Shown here piece after piece: positions 34,388-43,175 of a stretch of DNA of 64,000 nucleotides (the stretch's first letter is position 1; every line of letters starts with the position of its first letter). Below the pieces are notes generated by a model that saw nothing but the letters and a program-made list of their open reading frames with translations, did no database searches and was not told the origin of the DNA. The DNA is from Salsipaludibacter sp963812245 (GTDB lineage Bacteria > Actinomycetota > Nitriliruptoria > Nitriliruptorales > Nitriliruptoraceae): NCBI GenBank assembly GCA_963812245.1, contig CAWEUK010000003.1, positions 1 to 64,000 of the forward strand. The letters are read 5' to 3'. Position numbers and translations under genes: made by a program.

Positions 34388-34459
34388 CTGACCGGCCCGA
34401 TTCTGACCGGCCCGATTCTGACCCGCCGATTCTGACCCGCCGATCCTGACCCGCCCTGC
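34388..34459. repeat. 14-15-bp tandem repeats between ispH and rnd
   Basis: Five head-to-tail units with the core CTGACC(G/C)GCC(C)GAT: two 15-bp units starting at 34388 and 34403, then 14-bp units at 34418 and 34432 and a degenerate last one at 34446. They occupy the 90-bp gap between two convergent genes. There is no good hairpin. Confidence 0.85.
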
Positions 34460-34468
34460 CTGACCCCG

Positions 34469-35587
34469 TCAGTCGCCGTCGGCGTCCACTGACTCCCAGG
34501 CGGCCCACAGGGCATCACCGAGCAGGTCGAGTTGCCACGGGCGCAGGTCCAGCGCCGCGACCAGTTCGTCCGGACTCGTCACGTTGGCATGCACCGGACC
34601 CCACAGCACCCGTCCGGGACACAGCACGCCGGCATCCAGACCCAGGCCCTTGGCGACCGCCGCGCGGGCGCTGCGCATCGCTGCATGGCGGTCGCTGTCG
34701 ACGGATCGACTGGCATTGCTGCTTGCCTGGCGCGGCCGTGGCTCCGGTGGCGCGGCCAGGCCAGCGTCCATGGCGTCGAACAACAACTCGGCGGCATCGT
34801 CGTCCGGCTTGCCGCGACGCGCGTTGCGGCGTTGCAGTTCTCGCGTCGACGTGGCGGGTGTGGCGGCAAGGTCGACCAGGATCTCCTCGCGCAGCACGGT
34901 GTTGGGTGCGAGGTCGCGGCGGCGGGCGATCTCCTCGCGGCACTCCCACAGGGCGCGCAGGACCGCACGTTGCCTGGCGTCGAGCCGCCCGCTTCCCTTG
35001 GTGTCCTCCCAGGATCGGGTCGCGGCGCGCGTGCTGACGAGCATGTGTGCGCGCTCCTGGTCGTACCACTCGGTGCGATTGGTTCGGTCGAGCCGGTCGC
35101 GCAACTCCTCCATCAGGGCCGCCAGGTGGAGGACGTCACCGGCCGCATAGGCCGCCATCTCGTCGGGCAGTGGTCGTCGTTCCCAGTTGGCCCGCTGGTA
35201 CTTGTCCTTGTCGGGGCTCAGGGCGACGTCCAGCAACTCCTGCAACAGCGGATCGAGTCCGGTCGGCAGCCCCAGCAAGCCTGCGGCGATGCTGGTGTCG
35301 TCCAGTTCGTCGAGTTCGACGCCAGCCCAGTCCAGCGACTCGATGTCGTTGGTGGCCGCATGGGCGACCACGGTTCGCGCGCGCAGGAAGTCGCCCAGTT
35401 CGGGGGTCGGCCCCAGCACGTGGCTGTCAACCAGGATGGCGCGGTCCGCGGTGCCCACCTGGATGAGGGCGGCCGGCTTGTGGTATCTCGGCGCAGCCGT
35501 GCGTTCGACGTCCACCCCGATCACTGGCTGGTCGATGGTGGCGAGTGCCGGGGCCAGTTGGCCAGGCTCGTCGACGAGTTGGTGCAC
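34469..35587 (-). CDS. rnd: Ribonuclease D-like 3'-5' exoribonuclease with HRDC domain
   Basis: 372 residues from GTG at 35587, which has GAGGAA six bases upstream; the frame reaches 35782 but the extra N terminus is Pro/Gly/Arg filler. The DEDDy exonuclease motifs are complete: Exo I GVDVERT, Exo II HAATNDIESLDW, and Exo III YAAGDVLHL with the catalytic Tyr and Asp. An HRDC-type helical domain follows (about 205-285), then a second helical region. It would trim tRNA or other RNA 3' ends. This HRDC-bearing form is common in actinobacteria. Confidence 0.9.
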   Translation of the reverse strand: MHQLVDEPGQLAPALATIDQPVIGVDVERTAAPRYHKPAALIQVGTADRAILVDSHVLGPTPELGDFLRARTVVAHAATNDIESLDWAGVELDELDDTSIAAGLLGLPTGLDPLLQELLDVALSPDKDKYQRANWERRPLPDEMAAYAAGDVLHLAALMEELRDRLDRTNRTEWYDQERAHMLVSTRAATRSWEDTKGSGRLDARQRAVLRALWECREEIARRRDLAPNTVLREEILVDLAATPATSTRELQRRNARRGKPDDDAAELLFDAMDAGLAAPPEPRPRQASSNASRSVDSDRHAAMRSARAAVAKGLGLDAGVLCPGRVLWGPVHANVTSPDELVAALDLRPWQLDLLGDALWAAWESVDADGD

Positions 35588-35872
35588 GGTGATTCCTCGA
35601 CTGCTGATGATGGGAGCGAGTGCAACCCTAGGCCTCGCCGGCCACGTGGTCGGTCCGATGCGCCTGCGGGTTTCGCCGTCACCGCGCCCGCCGTGCGCTC
35701 CCGATCTGCCCGTGCGGCCACGACGGCCGGTCGCACCGGGAGGCACCGACGGCACGGGCGGACCTGCCGCGCCCGGTGGCACCGGCGGCTCGGGCGGGCC
35801 GGTCGTCGACCGAGCGCGGTCCCGGCGACCGATAGATTGCTGGTCACCTCGTCGTCCCAGTCAGGACTCGCA

Positions 35873-36742
35873 GTGCCCGATGTCGGTCCCACGCCACCTC
35901 GTTGTCTGCTCGGTGTGTTTCCCCACCCGGACGACGAGTCGATCGCGGCGGCCCTGACGCTGCTGCACAGCGCCGCGAACGGAGTGGCGACGCATGTCGT
36001 GACGTGCACCGGTGGCGAGAACGGCGAGAATCTCGCCGGCATCGAACTCGACCTGCCGATGGAGGAGCAGCGCCGCGTCGAGATGGCCGCCGCTGCCGAC
36101 GCGCTGCAACTGACGTCACATGCCTGGCTCGGCTATCGCGACTCCGGCATGGTCGGCACGTCCGAGAACGAGCATCCCGACGCCTTCACCAATGCCGACC
36201 TCGACCAGGCCGGTGCCCGCCTGGCCAGTCACATCCGGCGGCTGCAACCACAGGTGGTCATCAGCGACGATGCCAAGGGCAGCTACGGCCATCCGGACCA
36301 CGTCATGGCCCATCGCGTGACCGTGCGCGCCATCGAGTTGGCGGCCGACCCCGACGCGGACGTCGACGGAGACGTCCATGTCGTCGACCTGCACGTGTCC
36401 CATGCCATCCCCAGGGGCGGTCTGCTGCGGCTGCACGATGGCCTGGTCGAGCGCGGCCTGGAGTCGCCCTTCGGTGACCCGGACGACCTGGGCGACTTCG
36501 GCACCCCGGACGACCAGGTCGTGACCGTCCTCCAGGCGCCGGACCACGTGCCGGCCAAGAAGGTCGCCATGCTCGCCCATCGCAGCCAGGTTGGCGAGGA
36601 CTCGTTCTTCTTCAACTTCCCCGACGACCTGTACCTCGAGTTCATGGGGGTCGAGCACTACGCGGTGGTGTCCAGTGCCCGACCCCTGGGGCAGCAGGAA
36701 CTGGACGCCATGGCGACGGACCTGTTCGCGGGTGTCGCGTGA
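35873..36742 (+). CDS. PIG-L/LmbE-family zinc deacetylase (MshB/Mca-like)
   Basis: 289 residues from GTG at 35873 (AGGA nearby); the open frame begins much earlier but overlaps the RNase D gene. The zinc motif FPHPDDESIA and the later YGHPDHVMAH are diagnostic of the PIG-L/LmbE family. Length and the ECxGGExG-like CTGGENGENL segment fit the actinobacterial N-acetyl-GlcNAc deacetylases MshB (mycothiol synthesis) and Mca (mycothiol-conjugate amidase), but I cannot tell these from other LmbE proteins without a tree. Its end overlaps the GTG of the flavin reductase gene by 4 bp. Confidence 0.85.
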   Translation: MPDVGPTPPRCLLGVFPHPDDESIAAALTLLHSAANGVATHVVTCTGGENGENLAGIELDLPMEEQRRVEMAAAADALQLTSHAWLGYRDSGMVGTSENEHPDAFTNADLDQAGARLASHIRRLQPQVVISDDAKGSYGHPDHVMAHRVTVRAIELAADPDADVDGDVHVVDLHVSHAIPRGGLLRLHDGLVERGLESPFGDPDDLGDFGTPDDQVVTVLQAPDHVPAKKVAMLAHRSQVGEDSFFFNFPDDLYLEFMGVEHYAVVSSARPLGQQELDAMATDLFAGVA

Positions 36743-37284
36743 CGACCCCCGGCGTGGCCGATGGCGCGGGCCTGGGTGCGACACCACCGTTGGACGACCG
36801 CGCCTTTCGTTCGGTGATGGCCCGGTTCGCCACAGGTGTCACCGTGATGACCTCGCTCGATGCTGCTGGCGAGCCATCCGGGATGACGGCCAACGCGGTC
36901 ACCTCGGTGTCGCTGGATCCGCTGCTGGTGCTGGTGTGCGTCGGGCAGGAGACCGACATGGCCACGCGGGTGTCGTCTGGTCGGCGCTTCGCACTGTCGA
37001 TGCTGGCTGCGGATGGCGAGGACGTGTCGAACCACTTCGCCGACCCGGATCGCTCGCGGGGCTGGGGTGCCTTCTCGGAGGTGGCGATCACGACGGCGAC
37101 CACGGGGTGTCCGATCCTGACCGCGGCGATCGCCTGGGTGGACTGCACCGTGGCTGCGATCCATGACGGCGGCGACCACCTGATCGTGGTCGGCAACGTG
37201 GTGGCCGCAGGCACCGCGGGCGACGAGGATGCGCTGGGCTACTTCAAGCACGGCTACGTCCGCATCGGGGGTCCGACGACCTGA
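36739..37284 (+). CDS. Flavin reductase domain protein
   Basis: 181 residues, starting at a GTG that overlaps the PIG-L stop (GTGA). The flavin-reductase-like FMN-binding split barrel is recognisable from FRSVMARFATGVTVMTS, then SVSLDPLLVLVCV and the later FKHGYVRIGG. Relatives are the small NAD(P)H:flavin oxidoreductase components of two-component monooxygenases, or stand-alone FMN proteins. No partner monooxygenase is encoded nearby. Coupling to the PIG-L gene suggests shared expression. Confidence 0.85.
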   Translation: MTTPGVADGAGLGATPPLDDRAFRSVMARFATGVTVMTSLDAAGEPSGMTANAVTSVSLDPLLVLVCVGQETDMATRVSSGRRFALSMLAADGEDVSNHFADPDRSRGWGAFSEVAITTATTGCPILTAAIAWVDCTVAAIHDGGDHLIVVGNVVAAGTAGDEDALGYFKHGYVRIGGPTT

Positions 37285-37407
37285 CCGCACCTGCTGGGCG
37301 CGGGTCCGGTCGGTCGTCACCATCACCAGACCACCGCAGTGGCTCGAACATCGACCTGGTGGGCCGCCACCGGGCCGCGGGCAGGGGCGACTGCCACCTT
37401 GCAGGCG

Positions 37408-37821
37408 TCAGTCGTGCTGTTCGTCCTCGACCAGTTCGACGAGCACGCCACCAGTGCCCTTGGGATGCACGAACGCGACCGTGTGGCCGCTGCCGCCGGG
37501 TCGAGGTGCCTGGTCGATGAGCCGCACGTCCTGGTCGCGCAGGTGATCGAGCGCATCCGACACCGAGGACACCCCCAGGCCGAGGTGGTGCAGGCCGGGA
37601 CCGTTCTTCGCGAGGTACCTCGCGATCGGTGAGTCGTCGCGCGTCGCCTGCAGCAGTTGGATCCAGACCCCACCGACGTCGAGCATCGCCTCCTCGACGC
37701 CGTCGGACTCGACGACCTCACGATGCGACGCAGTGATCCCGAAGGCACGCTCCCACAGGTCGAGTGCGGCGTCGAGGTCCTCGACGGCGATGGCGATCTG
37801 GTCGATGCGGGTGACATCCAC
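37408..37821 (-). CDS. mce: Methylmalonyl-CoA epimerase (VOC family)
   Basis: 137 residues from GTG at 37821, with GAGGAG nine bases upstream. It interconverts (S)- and (R)-methylmalonyl-CoA ahead of the mutase. The glyoxalase/VOC fold is clear. Of the four metal ligands known in the Propionibacterium enzyme (H12, Q65, H91, E141), I see the Gln (VWIQLL), the second His (GLHHLGLGV) and the Glu (VLVELVE), but the first reads Gln, in RIDQIAIAVED instead of the usual DHI. Activity may be altered. Neighbouring thiolase, MeaB and the mutase 5 kb away support the assignment. Confidence 0.85.
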   Translation of the reverse strand: MDVTRIDQIAIAVEDLDAALDLWERAFGITASHREVVESDGVEEAMLDVGGVWIQLLQATRDDSPIARYLAKNGPGLHHLGLGVSSVSDALDHLRDQDVRLIDQAPRPGGSGHTVAFVHPKGTGGVLVELVEDEQHD

Positions 37822-38033
37822 GATGGTCTCCTCGAGCTCCGTCGTGCGAATCCTCACGACGTCCGTGCACAGCCTGGTGGGTTGGTGGGTCGGGTGGGTC
37901 GGGTGGCGGCCAGCGTAGGAGACCGCACCGCCCAGCCGCGGTCCCGGTCGGGGGATCGGCGAAGGCCCGACTGGCCCTCGGGCAACTACGCTGGGCGGTG
38001 CCATCCCACCTCCCCGCCTGCAGGAGCGTTGCC

Positions 38034-39218
38034 ATGCACGAAGCCGTGATCACCTCCATCGCCCGCACGCCCATCGGTCGCTTCGGTGGCGGCCTGTCGT
38101 CGCTGTCGGCCACGGATCTGGGTGGCCACGCCATCGCGGCCGCCCTGGATCGCGCCGGGTTGGCGGGCGACGACGTCGACTACGTGGTGATGGGCCACGT
38201 CCTGCAGGCCGGCCTCGGCCAGATCACCTCGCGGCAGGCCGCGCACAAGGGCGGAGTGCCGCTGACGGTCCCGGCCGAGACGATGAACAAGGTGTGCCCA
38301 TCGGGCATGACCGCCATCGCGCGCGCTGCGTCGCTGATCGCGCTCGGGGAGTTCGACGTGATCGTCGCCGGGGGGATGGAGTCGATGTCCAACGCCCCGT
38401 ACGTGCTCGACAAGGCCCGGTTCGGCTACCGGTTGGGCAACGGCACGTTGCGTGACACGATGATGGAGGATGGCCTGACCTGCGCATTCGACGCCAAGGC
38501 CATGGGCGAGGCGACCGACGGCTACCAGGCCGAGTCACACGCCTACACCCAGGCGGCCCAGGACGAGTGGGCTGCGCGCTCGCACGAGCGTGCGGCCGCT
38601 GCATGGAAGGACGGTGCCTTCGATGACGAGGTCGTCCCCATCGAGGTGCCCCAGCGCAAGGGCGACCCGGTCGTCGTCGACCGCGACGAGGGCATTCGGC
38701 CGGGCACCACGGCTGACTCGCTGGCCCGTCTGCGGCCGGCCTTCCTCCCCGACGGCACCATCACGGCAGGCAACGCCTCCCAGATCTCCGACGGGGCGGC
38801 GGCCGTGGTGATGATGTCGCGGGAACAGGCCGAGGCCCGCGGGCTGCCGATCCTGGCCTCGGTGAAGGCCTGGGGCACCACGGCCGGCCCGCTGTCGCTG
38901 CTGCCGCAGCCTGCCAACGCGATCCGTCACGCCGCCGCGAAGCTCGACCTCGATCCCTCGAGTCTCGACCTCTACGAATTCAACGAGGCGTTCGCGTCGG
39001 TGGCGATGGCCGGCACCCAGGACCTGGGCGTGTCCGAGGACATCGTCAACGTCAACGGCGGTGCCGTGTCGATGGGCCATCCGCTGGGGTGCACCGGTGC
39101 GCGCATCACGATCACCCTGATCAACGCGCTGCGTCGCCGAGGCGGTGGCATGGGCGCGGCTGCACTGTGTGGCGGGGGCGGGCAGGGCGACGCGCTCATC
39201 GTCGAGGCGTATGCCTGA
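38034..39218 (+). CDS. Acetyl-CoA C-acetyltransferase (thiolase)
   Basis: 394 residues from ATG at 38034 (AGGAG nine bases upstream). It catalyses thiolytic cleavage or condensation of acyl-CoA. All thiolase signatures are present: nucleophile Cys88 in NKVCPSGM, the NEAFA loop (YEFNEAFASVAM), GGAVSMGHPLGCTGAR with the catalytic His, and the second active Cys in ALCGGGGQGDA. It is divergent from the epimerase and 54 bp before meaB, so thiolase, meaB and the MarR gene probably form one transcript for acyl-CoA use. Confidence 0.93.
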   Translation: MHEAVITSIARTPIGRFGGGLSSLSATDLGGHAIAAALDRAGLAGDDVDYVVMGHVLQAGLGQITSRQAAHKGGVPLTVPAETMNKVCPSGMTAIARAASLIALGEFDVIVAGGMESMSNAPYVLDKARFGYRLGNGTLRDTMMEDGLTCAFDAKAMGEATDGYQAESHAYTQAAQDEWAARSHERAAAAWKDGAFDDEVVPIEVPQRKGDPVVVDRDEGIRPGTTADSLARLRPAFLPDGTITAGNASQISDGAAAVVMMSREQAEARGLPILASVKAWGTTAGPLSLLPQPANAIRHAAAKLDLDPSSLDLYEFNEAFASVAMAGTQDLGVSEDIVNVNGGAVSMGHPLGCTGARITITLINALRRRGGGMGAAALCGGGGQGDALIVEAYA

Positions 39219-39272
39219 GTCACCGATGGCGACCGCCACCGAGCTCCCCGGCATCGCGAGAGGACGACCCCG

Positions 39273-40322
39273 ATGCCGTGGGACCAGGACGCCGGCGCGA
39301 CCCCCGAACCGGCATTGGACGACAACGTGGACGATGACGCTCGAACCCGCCTCGACGACCTGCTGGACGACATGCTGGCGGGCCAACGGCGTGCCCTGGC
39401 CAAGATCCTCACGATCGTCGAGGACGGCGATCCCGAACGCCTGCGACAGGTGGTGGCACGCGTGCATCCCCTGGGCGGCACCGCCCGCATCATCGGAATC
39501 ACGGGTGCGCCCGGCGTCGGCAAGTCCACGCTGACGAATGCCCTGGCCGGCAGGTTGCGGGCGCGTGACCGGCGCGTGGCCGTGCTGGCCGTCGATCCAT
39601 CCTCGCCGTTCTCGGGCGGGGCGCTGCTGGGCGACCGGGTCCGCATGCAGGGCCACCACGCCGACGAGGGGGTCTACATCCGCTCGATGGCTGCCCGCGG
39701 GCACCTGGGGGGCCTCTCGTTCGCCACCCCCCAGGCCGTCATGGTGCTCGACGGGGCCGGCTTCGACGACATCCTGGTGGAAACGGTCGGGGTCGGTCAG
39801 TCCGAGGTCGAGGTGGCCGCAACGGCGGACACGACGCTGGTGGCGATGGCACCCGGCATGGGCGACTCGATCCAGGCAGCCAAGGCCGGGGTGCTCGAGA
39901 TCGCCACGATCTTCGTGGTCAACAAGGCCGACCAGTCAGGCGCCGGCAAACTCGAGTCGGAACTGCGGGGGATGCTCGAGATGGGCCACGCCAGTGGGGC
40001 GGTCGGTGGGAGCGAGGACGCCTGGTGGCCGCCGATCGTTCGGACCGTGGCCGTGCGCGAGGACGGACTGGACGAGTTGCTTGCCGCCATCGACGACCAC
40101 GACGCCCACCTGGCTGCCACCGGCGCCGGCGAGCAGCGTCGACTCGATCGAGCGACCCAGGTTGTGCGAGAACTGGCCCTGGCCCGGTTGCGAGCCAGCC
40201 TCGACGACGTCGGCGAGGGCGATCATGCCCTGCTGTCGTCGTTGGCCGTGCAGGTGGCGGCACGCGAGGTGGATCCATGGGAGGCCGCCGACCAGGTCGT
40301 GGCCGGTCTGCACGAGGCATGA
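39273..40322 (+). CDS. meaB: Methylmalonyl-CoA mutase-associated GTPase MeaB (ArgK family)
   Basis: 349 residues. A G3E GTPase that protects and reloads the B12-dependent mutase. Walker A GITGAPGVGKSTL, the VLAVDPSSPFSGGALLGDR block typical of MeaB, base-switch residues ETVGVGQSEVEV, and the specificity motif VVNKAD are all present. The N-terminal 50 residues are an acidic leader plus the helical arm; the C-terminal helix mediates dimerisation in known MeaB. The stop overlaps the start of the MarR gene (ATGA). Confidence 0.93.
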   Translation: MPWDQDAGATPEPALDDNVDDDARTRLDDLLDDMLAGQRRALAKILTIVEDGDPERLRQVVARVHPLGGTARIIGITGAPGVGKSTLTNALAGRLRARDRRVAVLAVDPSSPFSGGALLGDRVRMQGHHADEGVYIRSMAARGHLGGLSFATPQAVMVLDGAGFDDILVETVGVGQSEVEVAATADTTLVAMAPGMGDSIQAAKAGVLEIATIFVVNKADQSGAGKLESELRGMLEMGHASGAVGGSEDAWWPPIVRTVAVREDGLDELLAAIDDHDAHLAATGAGEQRRLDRATQVVRELALARLRASLDDVGEGDHALLSSLAVQVAAREVDPWEAADQVVAGLHEA

Positions 40323-40852
40323 GTGATGCCGGTGGCGCGGAGGCTGCATCCGACCCGGCGTTGCCCTTCGACCCGATCGCGGCAGCCCGCGACAACTGGA
40401 CCGCCCACGGGTGGGGCGCGCCCAGCCTGATGGCCGCGGCCACGTCGGTCGTGCGGCTGCACCAGTTGCTGCTGGGCCGTTGCGACGCCGCCCTGCGCGA
40501 CCTCGACCTCACGTTCGCCCGCTACGAGGTGCTGGCACTGTTGACCTTCACGCGGACCGGGGCACTGCCGATGGGCAAGGTGGGGGAGCGCCTGCAGGTG
40601 TCGCCGGCGTCGGTCACCAATGCCATCGGCCGACTCGAGACATCGGGCTTCGTGAGTCGTCGACCACATCCCACGGACGGACGAACCGTGTTGGCCGCGA
40701 TCACGCCCGCCGGTCGCGAGGTGACCGACGCTGCCACGGCCGCACTGGTGGCGGTCGACTTCGGTCTTGCGGGCATGGACGAGGATCGGGCTCGGGCGTT
40801 GTTCGAACTGGTGCAGCCCCTGCGAGCCGCCGCCGGGGACTTCCCGCCGTGA
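40319..40852 (+). CDS. MarR-family transcriptional regulator
   Basis: 177 residues; the ATG overlaps the meaB stop by four bases. The winged helix spans about residues 60-130, with LTFTRTGALPMGKVGERLQVSPASVTNAIGRLETSGFVSR as helices 2-4 (recognition helix SPASVTNAI) and the wing RRPHPTDGRT, a standard MarR R-x-x-x-x-x-D-x-R beta-hairpin. The operon position suggests control of the thiolase-meaB unit by an acyl-CoA or acid ligand, but no operator has been shown. The neighbouring mutase promoter carries a perfect palindrome that could be its site. Confidence 0.88.
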   Translation: MSDAGGAEAASDPALPFDPIAAARDNWTAHGWGAPSLMAAATSVVRLHQLLLGRCDAALRDLDLTFARYEVLALLTFTRTGALPMGKVGERLQVSPASVTNAIGRLETSGFVSRRPHPTDGRTVLAAITPAGREVTDAATAALVAVDFGLAGMDEDRARALFELVQPLRAAAGDFPP

Positions 40853-40867
40853 CCGAGGCCGCTGCCG

Positions 40868-41656
40868 TCATGGGCGCCCGGCGAGGGTGGCCTCGATGCC
40901 GCGGGTGTCGCCGTCCTCGTCCACCAGCGTCCTGACGTCGTCGAACCCGGCCTGCCGGAGCGCGTCCAGCAGCCGTCCGGCCTGGTCGCCCCCCAGTTCC
41001 AGGATCAGCACACCGGTCGGGCGCAGCCACGCAGGTGCGGTCGCGACCACGGTCCTGGCCACGTCGAGTCCGTCGGACCCACCGTCGTAGGCCAGCGGTT
41101 CCTCGAACGTCAGGGTGTCGCGGTGCAGGGCAGCCAGGTCGGACGTCGGGACGTAGGGCAGCGAGCCGATGACGAGGTCGACCCGGCCCCGCAGGGAATC
41201 GGGCAATGGCTCGAACAGGCTGCCGTGGTGGGCGTCCACCCCGTTGGCTCGGGCACAGTCGACCGCGGTGGATGCAAGGTCGGACGCCACGATCCGGGCC
41301 CGGGGGCGAGCCATCAGCAGCGCGGCGGCGATCGCCCCGGAACCCGTGCACAGGTCGACGGCCACCCCGGTCGACGGCAGGCGGTCGATGCCTCGGCGGA
41401 CCAACAGCTCGGTCTGCGGCCGCGGCACGTAGACGGTCGGGGCGACCTGCAGGGTGAGGCCACAGAACTGGGTGGTGCCCGTGATCCATGCGAGCGGCTC
41501 ACCCTGCAGCCGCCGGGCGAGCAGGTCCCGGACTGCGATGCCACGGGCAGCCGCCGCCCGGCGCAGGTGGTCGGCCTCGTCGTGTGGCGCCAGGAACCCC
41601 GCTGCGGCCAGCGTGTCAGCCACCCAGTCCCCGCCCGGCACCGCCATGTCCGTCAC
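40868..41656 (-). CDS. PrmC/HemK-like methyltransferase with altered NPPY motif
   Basis: 262 residues from GTG at 41656 (AGAGG just upstream); an ATG at 41647 is also possible. The N-terminal helical domain and SAM-binding motif I VDLCTGSGAIAAAL match the PrmC/HemK family, which methylates the GGQ Gln of release factors. The hallmark NPPY active-site motif reads SLPY (VIGSLPYVP), losing the Asn that holds the Gln substrate. Some actinobacterial paralogues have NAPY; a Ser here is more drastic. It may be a paralogue with another substrate. A true prmC beside prfA is not in this window. Confidence 0.8.
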   Translation of the reverse strand: MTDMAVPGGDWVADTLAAAGFLAPHDEADHLRRAAAARGIAVRDLLARRLQGEPLAWITGTTQFCGLTLQVAPTVYVPRPQTELLVRRGIDRLPSTGVAVDLCTGSGAIAAALLMARPRARIVASDLASTAVDCARANGVDAHHGSLFEPLPDSLRGRVDLVIGSLPYVPTSDLAALHRDTLTFEEPLAYDGGSDGLDVARTVVATAPAWLRPTGVLILELGGDQAGRLLDALRQAGFDDVRTLVDEDGDTRGIEATLAGRP

Positions 41657-41748
41657 GCCACCTCTTCCGTGACTCGCGACCGACCGGTCGACGCACCGGG
41701 TCCGCACGTGCCGGCGCCGAAGTCTAGCTCCGATGGATGCGCACGCAC

Positions 41749-41779
41749 CACGGCCCCTGCCGCGAAGGCAGGGGCCGTG
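41749..41779 (-). terminator. Strong hairpin terminator after glnII
   Basis: A perfect 13-bp stem (CACGGCCCCTGCC with GGCAGGGGCCGTG) and a 5-nt loop, 19 bp after the stop of the glutamine synthetase gene. No long T-run follows on either strand, as is usual for GC-rich actinobacterial terminators. Confidence 0.85.
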
Positions 41780-41797
41780 GACGAGTGGGAACCGTGC

Positions 41798-42814
41798 TCA
41801 GTCCGCGAGGGCCGCGCAGCAGGTCTCGGTGATCAGGCGGGTCACGACGTAGGGGTCCGCGTTGGCGTTGGGCCGACGGTCCTCGATGTAGCCCTTCTTG
41901 TCCTGCTCGACCTGCCACGGGATGCGCACCGAGGCGCCGCGGTCGGACACGCCATAGCTGAACATGTCGAAGCGCTGGGTCTCGTGTTCACCGGTGAGGC
42001 GGTCCTCGATGCCGATGCCGTAGCCGGCGAGGTGCTCGTCGACCTTGCCGGGGCCACCCAGCGCCTCGGCAGCCGTGATGATGGCGTCGTAGCCCTCACG
42101 CATGGCGTTGGTCGAGAAGTTGGTGTGCATGCCGGCGCCGTTCCAGTCACCCTTCATGGGCTTGGCAGCCAGCGACATCTCGATGTCGTACTTCTCACCG
42201 AGCCGGTACAGGAGGTAGCGCGCGATCCAGAGGTGGTCGGCGACGGCCACCGTGTCCGCCGGGCCGATCTGGAACTCCCACTGGCCGGGCATGACCTCGG
42301 CGTTGGTGCCGGCGATCGCCAGCCCCGCGTCCATGCACAGCAGCGTGTGCTCCTCGATGATCTCGCGACCGTGGATCTTGACGGCACCGACGCCGCAGTA
42401 GTACGGACCCTGGGGTCCGGGGAACCCGCCGGCGGGGAAGCCCGCGGGCCAGTTCGTGGTGACGTCGAGCATGGTGTATTCCTGCTCGAGCCCGAACCAC
42501 GGTTCCTGGTCCCCGTACTTGTCGAGCGCCTCGCGGGCCAGTGCACGCGTGTTGCTGGGGTGCGGCGACAGGTCCTTGGTCAGTGCGGTCTCGCACAGCA
42601 CGATGATGTCGTCGCCGCCGCGGATGGGATCCGGGCAGGTGAACACGGGCTGCAGGACGACGTCGGAGTTGTCGCCGGAGGCCTGGTTGGTGGACGATCC
42701 GTCGTAGCCCCAGATGCCCGGTTCGGCGCCGTCGGAGAGGATCTTGGTCTTGGAGCGGATCTCGGTCGTCGGAACGGTGCCGTCGATCCACAGGTATTCA
42801 GCGCGATACGCCAT
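41798..42814 (-). CDS. glnII: Glutamine synthetase type II
   Basis: 338 residues from ATG at 42814 (AGGAA eight bases upstream). It makes glutamine from glutamate and ammonia. The short length and the motifs IWGYDGSSTNQA, FGLEQEYTM, GPQGPYYCGVGA, CMDAGLAIAGTNAEVMPGQWE and KGDWNGAGMHTNFST are those of the eukaryotic-type GSII found in Streptomyces (GlnII) and rhizobia, not of the 470-residue GSI. GSII lacks the Tyr adenylylation loop, so control must be transcriptional or by feedback. Upstream is a 361-bp region shared with the divergent mutase gene. Confidence 0.95.
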   Translation of the reverse strand: MAYRAEYLWIDGTVPTTEIRSKTKILSDGAEPGIWGYDGSSTNQASGDNSDVVLQPVFTCPDPIRGGDDIIVLCETALTKDLSPHPSNTRALAREALDKYGDQEPWFGLEQEYTMLDVTTNWPAGFPAGGFPGPQGPYYCGVGAVKIHGREIIEEHTLLCMDAGLAIAGTNAEVMPGQWEFQIGPADTVAVADHLWIARYLLYRLGEKYDIEMSLAAKPMKGDWNGAGMHTNFSTNAMREGYDAIITAAEALGGPGKVDEHLAGYGIGIEDRLTGEHETQRFDMFSYGVSDRGASVRIPWQVEQDKKGYIEDRRPNANADPYVVTRLITETCCAALAD

Positions 42815-43175
42815 GGAGATTCCTGTCACATTCGGTCGGGGTTTGCGTTTCGGTCGGTCGAGAGGCCGTTGATCGGTCCGCCCACGGGGACGGGACGAGG
42901 TCGAGCGTCTCTTGCAGCGCGACGCGAGTGGACATCTGCAGTGTTTCATCCATGTTTCGTGGTCGGGTCACCCGAGAAACAAGACCGTACGTGCAGGCGA
43001 CACCCTGTCCGGATGGCCATGGCTGGACCGCGTGCGGCGCGGGTCGGGGCCGCTGCAGCGGCCCGCCGGCCCGGTTCCGCCCATTTCCTTTGACGTCAAA
43101 ATAGTTGCCCGATACCGTGGTCAGCACTTCCGGTGCGGCACCTCGGCCGCCCGTTCGCGCGTGCCCGGAGATCCC
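42815..43175. other. Divergent control region between glnII and the mutase
   Basis: 361 bp without a gene. It contains the sigma-70-type promoter and palindrome for the mutase (43089-43118). Nearer glnII, GTCAC-n4-GAAAC at about 42966-42979 loosely resembles half of a GlnR site, but the spacing is not the expected 6, so I do not call it. Confidence 0.5.
43089..43118 (+). promoter_or_regulatory. Promoter with overlapping perfect palindrome before the mutase
   Basis: TTGACG (43090-43095), a 17-bp spacer and TACCGT (43113-43118) make a good -35/-10 pair 58 bp before the mutase ATG. The -35 is embedded in the perfect 12-bp palindrome TTTGACGTCAAA (43089-43100), which is AT-rich against a very GC-rich background. 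A repressor bound there would block RNA polymerase. Confidence 0.7.

Noticed and set aside
42953..42980. GlnR-type site before glnII
   Set aside because: GTCAC and GAAAC are present but with a 4-bp spacer instead of 6, and only one half-site is seen.
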